Assembly: GCA_963788325.1 (NCBI GenBank)
Contig: CAWBGJ010000014.1
Span: 372,001-436,000, forward strand
Length of the DNA: 64,000 nt
Direction of reading: 5' to 3'
Origin: Prado023 sp963788325
GTDB lineage: Bacteria; Actinomycetota; Actinomycetes; S36-B12; CAIYMF01
The notes under the pieces are model-generated. The model searched no databases. It was not told the origin of the DNA and worked only from the letters and a program-made list of their open reading frames with translations. A program made the translations under genes and the position numbers. Positions within the stretch are counted from its first letter, which is position 1. Each line of letters opens with the position of its first letter. Below, piece after piece: positions 42,401 to 49,716 of the stretch.

Positions 42401-42844
42401 CAGGACATCGACGTCTTCGCCGACTCGATGGACACCATCGTGACCACCCACGAGCGGGTGGCGCGGGCCTACTTCGATGACGGCACGGTGTCCCTGGCAG
42501 TCCCGCCACTGCGTGCGCTGCTGGAGATCATGGCCGACGGGGTCACCTCGCAGGGCTGGACCTTGAGCTCGCCGGAGTTCCGCGGGCTGTTCACCCGCGA
42601 GGCGATCCTGGCCTCGGACTGGTACGGCGCACGGCTGGATGCCAAGCAGGCCGCGGCCCGGTCGCGTGCCGACGCGGGGCTGGCGGCCATCGAGCTGTTC
42701 GTGTCCACCCCCGGCAACGACGAACCGGTCGAGCGGCTGGACATGCCGGCTCGGGTGGCAGCCGCGCAGGCCGAGGTCCAGCGCCTGTCCAGCGCAGAGT
42801 TCCGGGGTCACCTGGCCGGAACGACGGGCAGCACCCCGCTCTGA
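39449..42844 (+). CDS. Probable diphosphate-dependent PEP carboxykinase
   Basis: A 1131-residue cytoplasmic protein. Length and motifs fit the PPi-type PEPCK family (EC 4.1.1.38) known from Propionibacterium and Entamoeba, about twice the size of ATP/GTP enzymes. Residues 474-479 are SGGGKS, continuing EISKAITDAF, comparable to the PEPCK P-loop. ADNYFGYCKKEVKTQIS (around 312-328) resembles the YxGxxKK metal-site segment, followed by an EEEHAGG His. VADFDADMD near 499 may be the second acidic metal motif. The reaction would interconvert oxaloacetate plus PPi with PEP plus CO2 plus phosphate. It is convergent with a PPK2 gene. By-eye call; the family is strongly suggested, the direction is not. 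Confidence 0.72.
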   Translation: MPDHQNAAINLRLAQLGLPLPDGFEDTESAILAGPILARQRELSRRLADRLCAADGRIQDFLDDYLSETGEQPELPHRTFVLDEAGMARDLSLPYDGDDFSSPLLTSYRLANGILHNPANDRRTTAGVFHIAEGGLPIPDDKIAVPKLAFARLLALAFEAPEVDKVLPYTANQPEPAACFVSLLLRPLVSPEVPGYVREKRMETRFIVPGGLVANLDFVEGIFGNGGDPYLPENDASLAPETWTGTTGCVILAPHLTRVTKKQLGLPHVDDATERQRRDGVCWQGEDELYNNGQAFKVCARDARGVIVTVIADNYFGYCKKEVKTQISYSANLFGNAEEEHAGGALVFASYNLGQEFLETLSLEPGASPVTLADVVTRDPRRFAAQPQGHAVDTEQPHIVLVPAGAHYSMRTLSVSWTGSDGQRASIPLRADKSYLSPHGYRVTMVAQPNDPTAWHLVGTMADPTSCHKPATVSGGGKSEISKAITDAFIFSSAYVADFDADMDAVAAILEGDFSDRYADPARNGRDHRPILSEDRSIGSVIKLLTPSAAYSAAYSEWLADIPAHVKELVYVVKRSYRPEWGQDWRSHFSVVIIDGRPGNSLRLDGQKITVNMLRVGFNPDGSWRLFGLRHDFAPAVKVQTQDDITATTVVPGNVLGRDPNRSFKLVENCESLLFQRPDDAIHRGYDKQAERDLATPGTFISNFAPLTRVDAIAMRDDAVAFSRFTAPMADLISHAADAEPGTSPAYFVSSANPRIVGGLPSKNPRYLQPRPDRAHPQATAVAQLSARLARGLSADAPLLQPIDVVAAGRRNNPPDGSVPPLCTFNPLHYLELPELFMEFISSMTGKSPSTTGAGSEGALTKGPFNAMPAVLDLNSSLLSYALTGYDGWLSSAGYLGPKVRVDHDISMLIPELFARMSPQERDAAHLIAEGSLERIRDFEHAGRTVAASRLGYRITEAFATKYLGRIFLNPHVVLTPEMLRPELQDIDVFADSMDTIVTTHERVARAYFDDGTVSLAVPPLRALLEIMADGVTSQGWTLSSPEFRGLFTREAILASDWYGARLDAKQAAARSRADAGLAAIELFVSTPGNDEPVERLDMPARVAAAQAEVQRLSSAEFRGHLAGTTGSTPL

Positions 42845-42859
42845 GCCAGTGCCGGGTGC

Positions 42860-42893
42860 GTCCGTCCCGACGCCCGGCGAGGCCGGGACGGAC
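42860..42893. terminator. Hairpin between convergent PEPCK-like and ppk2 genes
   Basis: GTCCGTCCCG (42860-42869) and CGGGACGGAC (42884-42893) form a perfect 10-base-pair stem with a 14-base loop, in the 55-base gap between convergent stops. It is a likely bidirectional terminator. Confidence 0.65.
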
Positions 42894-42899
42894 GTCCAC

Positions 42900-43745
42900 T
42901 CAGAACCGCGACGGCACCTCGTGCAGGGGCATGTCGGGCTGCACGTAGCCAGCGGGCTTCGGCTTCGCAGGCATCTTGACCTTCGAGGCCTCCGGCGCCG
43001 TGTAGGGGATCTGCTCGAGCAGGTGCGAGATGAGGTTGAGCCGACCCCGCTTCTTGTCGTCGTTGTCCAGCACGTACCAGGGCGCCCAGGCCGTGTCCGT
43101 GGCCGCCAGCATGGCGTCGCGGGCGCGGCAGTAGTCGTAGTGCCGGCTGTAGGACTTCAGGTCTGTGGGCGAGAGCTTCCAGATCTTGCGCGGATCGTCG
43201 ATCCGGTTCGACAGGCGCCGGGTCTGCTCCTCGACGCTGACGTTGAGCCAGTACTTGATGAGGATGATGCCGGCGTCCACCATGGCCTTCTCGACCAGCG
43301 GGGTCATCTCGAGGAAGTGGTCGGTCTGGTCCTGGGTGCAGTAGCCCATGACCGGCTCGACGCCCGCGCGGTTGTACCAACTGCGGTCGAACAGCACCAC
43401 CTCGCCGGCCGCCGGGAAATGCGCCATGTAGCGCTGCACGTACATCTGGGACTGCTCCCGCGGCGTGGGCGTCGGCAGCGCCACATGCTTGAAGACCCGT
43501 GGGCTGGTGCGCTCCGTGATGCGCCGGATCGTGCCGCCCTTGCCGGCCGAGTCCAGGCCCTCGAAGACGACGCAGACCTTCGCCCCCGTCTCGATGACCC
43601 ACTGCTGCAGCGCCACCAACTCGCCCTGCAACCGCTCCATCTCGGCCTCGTAGGCCTTGGTGGTCAGCTTCTTCGGTGCTGTGGCCTCGGCGCTGGCTGC
43701 CTTGTCGGCCTTCGTGCCCTTCTTGTGGTTCTTGGCCTTGCTCAT
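42900..43745 (-). CDS. ppk2: Polyphosphate kinase 2 (second copy)
   Basis: A 281-residue PPK2. Walker A is FEGLDSAGKGGT (61-72) and the lid region is LFDRSWYNRAGVEPVMGYC. Further family blocks are ILIKYWLNVSVEEQTRRLSN, WKLSPTDLKS and NDDKKRGRLN. Residues 1-28 are a Lys-rich tail (SKAKNHKKGTKADK). Compared with the copy at 5255 it lacks the long acidic N-terminus and has a Lys/Pro-rich C-terminus. GGAGG precedes the ATG. It is convergent with the PEPCK-like gene and upstream of a cation ATPase on the same strand. Confidence 0.93.
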   Translation of the reverse strand: MSKAKNHKKGTKADKAASAEATAPKKLTTKAYEAEMERLQGELVALQQWVIETGAKVCVVFEGLDSAGKGGTIRRITERTSPRVFKHVALPTPTPREQSQMYVQRYMAHFPAAGEVVLFDRSWYNRAGVEPVMGYCTQDQTDHFLEMTPLVEKAMVDAGIILIKYWLNVSVEEQTRRLSNRIDDPRKIWKLSPTDLKSYSRHYDYCRARDAMLAATDTAWAPWYVLDNDDKKRGRLNLISHLLEQIPYTAPEASKVKMPAKPKPAGYVQPDMPLHEVPSRF

Positions 43746-43815
43746 CTGTCCTCCTGGAGGTTGAACGACGCGTGCTGGTTCGATGCTCCCACTGCGGGAG
43801 GGGGCGAGTCCCGAC

Positions 43816-46585
43816 TCAAGGCGCGACCGGGGTGGCCGGGTTGGTCACCGCCGGAGTCACCATGTGGGGCTCGTGGGGCGATCGCGAGCGAGCGATCCAC
43901 TTGCCGAGTTCCCAGCCGAGGAAAAGCACGACCGCCGGGGCGGCCGCGATCAGCCATTGGTTCTCCCTCAGTGCCTCCGCGCCCAGGAACGACGTCAACT
44001 CCCCGCCACGAGCGATCAGCACGGCCAGGACCACCTCCACCAGCATGGTGAGGTTCAGGGTCTTGTTGTCGAAGGTCTTCCTGGTCAGGATGGAGGCGGT
44101 CTCGTCGCGGGACTCGAAGCCGGCGATGACCAGCATCAGCGAGAACGTCACCAGGCCCATGGTGCTGCCGATCTCGGTGGCGCCGTACTCGTTGCTGCCG
44201 AACACGATCAGGGCGTTGATGGCCACCGACATGAAGAGCCCGGCCACGCCAACGGTCAGCATGACCGACGGGGTCATGATCGACTGCGTGCGCGGGCGGG
44301 GCATCCGCGTCATCAGCCCCGGGGTCTCCTTGTCCATGCCCAGGGCGATACCGACCGGTGCTGTGATCAGGAAGTTGATCCACAGGATCTGCACCGACGA
44401 GAACGGCTGGCCGCCGGCGATGTTCAGGATGCTGGCCATCAGGAAGGTCACCACGTAGGTCACAAGGGCCACCAGCATGAAGCGGATGTACTTGAGCATG
44501 TTGTCGTAGAGCTTGCGCCCCTCGGACACCGCGCGCACGATCGTGGCGAAGTTGTCGTCAGTCAGGATCATCCGACCGGCGTTCTTCGCGACCTGGGTCC
44601 CGGACCCCATCGCGATACCGATGTCCGCAGCCTTGATCGCCGGTGCGTCGTTCACGCCGTCGCCGGTCATCGCCACGACATCACCCTTGGCCTGCAGCGT
44701 CTTGACCAACAGCGCCTTGTGCTCCGGGGACACCCGGCCGACGACGCCGATGTTGTCGACCCGGGCCAACCGCTCCTCGTCGGTCATCGCCGCCAACTCG
44801 GTACCGAGAATGGCCTCCCCGGGGATGCCGAGCTGCTTGGCCACCGCAGCACCAGTCACCACATCGTCACCGGTGATCATCCGTACCCGGATGTTGGCCT
44901 CCTGAGCGGCCTGCACCGCGGCCATGGACTCCGCACGTGGCGGGTCGATCATGCCCACGATCGCGGTCAGCTGCAGCTCTGTGACCAGGGACAGCAGGTC
45001 GCCTTCCGGGTCGAAGTCGGCCGGGTCGATGTCGCGCATGGCGGCCGCCATCACCCGCAGGCCCTCACCGCCGAGGCGCGCCTGCTCTGCGTTGGCCCGC
45101 TCGTCCTGCTGGGTACCCCACGGGATGGATGAACCCTGGGCCAGGGCAGAGGTGGCCCTGCCGATGACCGCCGGAGCCGCACCCTTGACGAACACCCGCA
45201 CGACCGGGTTGCCGGAGTCGTCCTTGGCGTCGCAGAACGCGGCCATGAGCTTGTAGGTCGGGTCGAAGGGCAGCGTGACCAGGCGCGGGAAGGCGGCCTG
45301 GGTGCCCTCGATGTCCAGACCCGCCTTGTGGCCCAGGACCAGCAGCGCACCCTCGGTGGGATCCCCGACGACCTTGCCGTTCACGAGCTTCGCGTCATTG
45401 GTGATCAGGAACGGCAGGATCGCGGCCTCGATGGTGTTCGTGTTGCCGGCTGCGTGATGGACCTGGCCCTCGAGGCTGTACCCGGACCCGGAGATCTTGT
45501 AGGTGTCGGTCGGATCGATGACCTCGATGACCGTCACCTGGTTCATCGTCAGGGTCCCGGTCTTGTCGGAGTTGATCGCCGAAGTCGAACCGAGGGTCTC
45601 CACCGAGTCCAGGCTCTTGACGACCGCACCCTCGGAGGCCAGCTTCGTCGACCCGCTGGACAGGATGACCTGCATGACGGTGGGCAACGCCATCGGGACC
45701 GCAGCCAGCGCCAGCGCGATGGCCGTGGTGAAGATCGCCTGGGTGGAATCGCCCCTGCTGATCCCGAGGGCGAACATGATCACGATGGTCAGTCCAGCCG
45801 CGCCGGCGATCCAGAGTGTGAGCGTGTCCAGCTGCTTGGTCATCGGGGTCTTCAGGGTGGGCGTGGACTTCAGCATCCCGGAGATCTTGCCCACGGCGGT
45901 GTCGCCGCCGGTCCCGGTGACGATCATGACGCCACTGCCGTGGGTGACGGGGGTGTTCATGAACGCCATGCCCGACCTGGTCGCCCAGGACGGGGTTCTC
46001 ATCGGAGACCACGTCCACGGACTTCGATGCCGGAACGCTCTCGCCGGTCAGCGCCGACTCGTCGATCTGCAGCGACGAGGCTTCGACCAGGCGACCATCA
46101 GCGCACACGTCGTCCCCGGCGGTGAGCAGGACGACGTCGCCTACCACCACCTGGTCGGCGTCGATCTTGACCTCGGTGCCATCGCGTCGCACGCGGGCGG
46201 AGGTCTTGAGCATCGACTGCAGGGCGTTCATCGCGCTCTCGGCCTTGCCCTGCTGGCGCATCCCGCCGACGGCGTTCAGGGCGGTCAGCAGGAGCACGAC
46301 GATGCCGGTGGAGATCTGCCCGATGAGGATCGAGGCGATCGCCGCGCCCACCAGGATGATCTGCATGTAGGACTTGTACTGCGCCAGGAACAGCTTCCAA
46401 CCCGGTACCGCGGCCTCCGCGGCCATCGCGTTGGGGCCGTTCCTAGCCAGGCGCGACGCCGCCTCCTGGGCGCTCAGGCCCACAGCCGGGTCCACCCCCA
46501 TCGCAGACTGGACCTCCGCAGGGGTCTTGGCGTACCACGCCTGCGCCCCAGTCGTCTGCTCCGTCGCTGCTGTCTGGTCGCTCAT
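43816..46585 (-). CDS. Cation-transporting P-type ATPase (frameshifted near 45972)
   Basis: A pump of about 922 residues after correction. N-terminal cation-ATPase domain: WYAKTPAEVQSAMGVDP through LSAQEAASRLARNGPN. Actuator motif: LTGES. Phosphorylation motif: SDKTGTLTMNQ (around residue 340). Nucleotide/hinge: MITGDDVVTGAAVAKQLG and TGDGVNDAPAIKAADIG. The frame changes once, at GACCAGG around 45972 (DENPVLGD continues as RSGMAFMNTPVTHGSG), consistent with one extra base. The M4 segment is VPMALP, not PEGLP, so the transported ion (proton, calcium, other) is not settled. AGAGGAG precedes the ATG. Confidence 0.88.
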
Positions 46586-46731
46586 CCAAGAACTCCTCTG
46601 CTTCACGCGGGCGCACGCCAGCCGACGCCCGCCCAGTCGCCGTGGTCCGCCGCGCACATTAGACCGCGCTGTTACCAGTCGGCCCAGACTAGTCACATCC
46701 TCGCCCGTGGCGCACCAGGCACGCCCGCGGA

Positions 46732-47694
46732 TCAGCGGGGGTTGAGCAGCATCCCGGCGGCCCGAGGCGTCCCCCCGCGGCCGTCGCCGAGCACGACCAC
46801 CGCAATGCCCGTGCGCCGCTCGATGCGCACCTCGCTTCGGGCGCCCAGGGTCCCGCCGTCGTGGAGCAGCACCTCGCCGTCCCCGAGCCAGAACCAGCCC
46901 AGGCCCACCCGGATCCGCCCCCGATCCACACGCGGGCGCAGCGTCTCGGCGATCGCCTCAGCCAGCGGACCTGTCCCGTCCCGGACGGCCTCGAGGAAGC
47001 GCAGCAGGTCGACTGCCGGGGCACGCAGGCCACCTGCCCCGGCCAGTGCGCCGAGGTGCCAGGGCCCCACGGGCTTGCCCCGGCGCCGCCCCTGGTGCAG
47101 GGGGATGTCGTCCAACGAGGTGCCGCCCAGCGTGAGCGGGGCCAGGACGTGCTCGGTCAGGGTCGCCGCGTAGCCCAGGCCGGTCGCCCGACCGAGCAGG
47201 AACCCGAGCAGGCCCACCCCGTAGTTGGCATACCGAACGGGACCCTGCCCGGGAACGCCGCGGACCCTGGTGCCGGCGAGCCCCTCGACGAGGCGGTCGG
47301 CGTCGATCTGCGCATAGGGGTCGAGCAGGCCCTGGCCACGCAGTCCCCGACCGGGCATGCCCGGTGGCAGTCGCGGCAGGCCGGAGCGGTGACAGGCCAG
47401 GTGCTCGAGGGTGATGTCCGCGACCTTCGGGGCCAGCGGCGTGCCGGGCGGCAGCAGGTCCGGCACGCCGTCGTCGAGGCGGACCATCCCCTTGCGTGCC
47501 AGCTCCGCGAGCAGCAGGGACGTGAACAGCTTCGTCACCGACCCGATCTCCCAGCGGACCGCAGGATCGCCGGCGCTGTGCCGACCATCGGGTGTGGAGA
47601 CGGCCACCACCGGATCGACATGGCCGCGGCGCACGAGCAGGTCGTGCGCGTTCCCCACCCGTTCGGGCCACGGTCGGGTATCGGTGCGTCCCAC
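46732..47694 (-). CDS. Beta-lactamase-fold serine hydrolase
   Basis: A 320-residue protein of the class C beta-lactamase/DD-peptidase-like group. It contains the SxxK motif in IGSVTKLFTSLLLAELAR, YxN in VRYANYGVGLLGFLLG, and HDGGT in the position of KTG. There is no signal peptide, so it is probably cytoplasmic and an esterase or peptidase rather than a resistance enzyme. The GTG at 47694 follows AGGAGG by four bases; the longer frame is antisense-like. It is divergent from the DUF2249 gene. Confidence 0.85.
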   Translation of the reverse strand: MGRTDTRPWPERVGNAHDLLVRRGHVDPVVAVSTPDGRHSAGDPAVRWEIGSVTKLFTSLLLAELARKGMVRLDDGVPDLLPPGTPLAPKVADITLEHLACHRSGLPRLPPGMPGRGLRGQGLLDPYAQIDADRLVEGLAGTRVRGVPGQGPVRYANYGVGLLGFLLGRATGLGYAATLTEHVLAPLTLGGTSLDDIPLHQGRRRGKPVGPWHLGALAGAGGLRAPAVDLLRFLEAVRDGTGPLAEAIAETLRPRVDRGRIRVGLGWFWLGDGEVLLHDGGTLGARSEVRIERRTGIAVVVLGDGRGGTPRAAGMLLNPR

Positions 47695-47806
47695 ACGTCC
47701 TCCTGCCCCCAGCACATCCGGCGTCTGGACCACAGCCCCTGACGCTGCCGCTGCACCACCTAGAGTAGGCAGTCCACGCGCCCCAGCCCGCTCGAGGAGA
47801 ACCCCC

Positions 47807-48121
47807 GTGTCCGAGCACCGCACCGAGCTCCCGCTGGCCCAGACCGGGACCAGCCAGACCGCGCACACCTGCACGTGTGGGCAGCACGACAAGGAACTCC
47901 CGGTGCTCGACGCACGCGCGATCCCGCACGCGATCCGCCACGCCAGCATCTTCGGCGCCCTGGACTCCCTGAAGCCGGGTGCGGGCATGGTGCTCATCGC
48001 CCCGCACGACCCGCTGCCGCTGGTCAGCCAGGCGCAGGAGCGCTACGGCGATACCGTCGCGATCCAGTACCTGGAGCGCGGCCCGGAGGCCTGGCACCTG
48101 CAGTTCGACCGGACGCAGTAG
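47807..48121 (+). CDS. DUF2249 domain protein
   Basis: A 104-residue protein. The DUF2249 core is LPVLDARAIPHAIRHASIFG, then MVLIAPHDPLPL and the end EAWHLQFDR. This small SirA/TusA-like fold is often found near nitrogen-oxide, heme or sulfur proteins. An N-terminal CTCGQHD segment could bind metal. The GTG start has GAGGAG seven bases upstream, and TAGAGT at 47761 is a plausible -10 box. Confidence 0.82.
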   Translation: MSEHRTELPLAQTGTSQTAHTCTCGQHDKELPVLDARAIPHAIRHASIFGALDSLKPGAGMVLIAPHDPLPLVSQAQERYGDTVAIQYLERGPEAWHLQFDRTQ

Positions 48122-48197
48122 CCGCGGTACTGCGATCACGATCAGGGCCACCTCGCGGCGGTGAGTGAGTTGTCCCTGGCCGGCTGAGTCGTGCCAG

Positions 48198-49204
48198 CTA
48201 CTCACCGGCGTAGGCCAACCCGATCTGGCGGCGGATCTCGTCCATGGTCCGCAGCACCTCCAGCGTCGCCTGCCAGCCCATCCGCGGGCTCTGCCGGTGA
48301 CCCGCGGCCACGCACCGCGACACCTCGGCAGCCTCGTACTGCAGGCCACCGGCGACCCGACCATCGAAGGTACGGCGAGATCCGTCCGCGCGCACCACGT
48401 CGAACGTCGTCGGGCCGTAGAACGGGCCAGCGAGCTCGATACGCCCGGTGGTCCCGAACACGACCGCTGTGGTCGGGGTCCGCGCCCAGAGCGTGGTGTG
48501 CAGGCTGGCCTGCACGGCGGCGCCGAACGCGAGCGCCACGCTCACCTGGCCGTCCACCCCGGTGGGCGTGACCGAGCCCAGCGCGAGCACCCGCTCCGGG
48601 ACGCCGAGCAGGTCGTGGGCGAACGAGACCGGATAGACCCCGAGGTCCAGCAACGCTCCCCCGGCCAGGGCGGGGTTGTGCAACCGATGCGCCTCAGGCA
48701 GCGCCCGCATGTCCTGGCCGTGATCGGCGATCAGGCCGACGACCTCGCCGATCTCCTCGCGCGCCAGCACGTCGTGCAGGGCCACCATGTGGGGCAGGAA
48801 CCTGGTCCACATGGCCTCCATCACGAACACCCCCGCGGCCTGCGCCGCGTCGAACACAGCCGCTGCCTCGTCGGCGTTGCGGGTGAACGCCTTCTCGACC
48901 AGGACGTGCTTGCCTGCGGCGATCGCGAGCAGCGCATGGGCGTGGTGCTCGGAGTGCGGCGAGGCGACGTACACCGCCTCGACAGTGGGATCGCCCACGA
49001 GGCCGGGATAGCTGTCGTGCACCGCCGCGACCTCGTAGGCGGCGGCGAACTGCTGGGCACGCTCACGCGAACGCGACCCGACGGCCACGACCCGGGAGCG
49101 CGTGTGTCGATGCAAGGCGTCGGTGAAGGCCCCGGCGATCCCGCCGGGGCCAGCACCCCCCAGCGCAGTGCGGGGGCGTCCATCGGTTCGGCGGGGGGAA
49201 GCAT
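48198..49204 (-). CDS. Gfo/Idh/MocA family oxidoreductase (frameshifted near 49141)
   Basis: About 335 residues after correction. The N-terminal Rossmann strand (DAPALRWGVLAPAG) is in one frame. The remainder (IAGAFTDALHRHTRSRVVAV onward) is in another. One missing G in the GGG run at 49140-49142 explains it and restores the GxGxxA loop. The body has SPHSEHHAHALLAIAAGKHV, LVEKAFTRN (the EKP-like catalytic motif, here EKA) and GGALLDLGVYPVS. It oxidises or reduces a sugar-like substrate with NAD(P); the substrate is unknown. The start may be 49204 or 49183; neither has a ribosome site. Confidence 0.85.
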
Positions 49205-49339
49205 CGGATCACGGTACCGCCGCGGCCTGCGCAGAGAAATGTGACCCCAACCACACAAATGCCTTGTCAGGCGTGGGTGCGCAGGTGCACAATCCGAAGG
49301 TCGGAGAGTCCCCGCTCGGCCACCGCCACGGAGGCACCG

Positions 49340-49716
49340 ATGCCTGAACAGCAGACCCCCGCAGACCTGCCCGGGGCGTGGACCCACTCCCACGAGGAGG
49401 ACCACGACGGCCTGCTGGTGTTCCGGCCCTGCGAATGGGACTTCCCGCCCGCGCGCGGACGGGAATCCTTCACCCTCGGCCCCGACGGGCACCTCGGCAC
49501 GTCAGGGCCCGGCCCCGACGACCGCAGTGTTCACGGCGAGGGCATCTGGTCCTACGACGGATCCCGAGCATCACGCCGTCGGGATCAGCACCCCAGCGTT
49601 TCGCAGTCGCCGACGTGGGCCCCGACCTCCTGGTGGTCCGACGCGCTGACGACGACCCGATCGACGAGGAGGCCAGCGATGGCCCGCGAAGAGAACGAGA
49701 CCCCGACAGTCCGTAG
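49340..49716 (+). CDS. Small lipocalin-like protein in the graspetide-like operon (frameshifted near 49560)
   Basis: About 125 residues after correction. MPEQQTPADLPGAWTHSHEE opens a WxHSxEED motif, followed by LVFRPCEWDFPPARGRESF and GHLGTSGPGPDDRSVHGEGI, ending the first frame at WSYDG. The second frame continues ITPSGSAPQRFAVADVGPDL and LVVRRADDD. One missing G near 49560 explains the change. The pattern of short strands looks like a lipocalin-type sheet. I know similar small proteins in actinobacterial peptide clusters but no function. GGAGG precedes the ATG. Its end overlaps the protease start by 38 bases. Confidence 0.6.
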
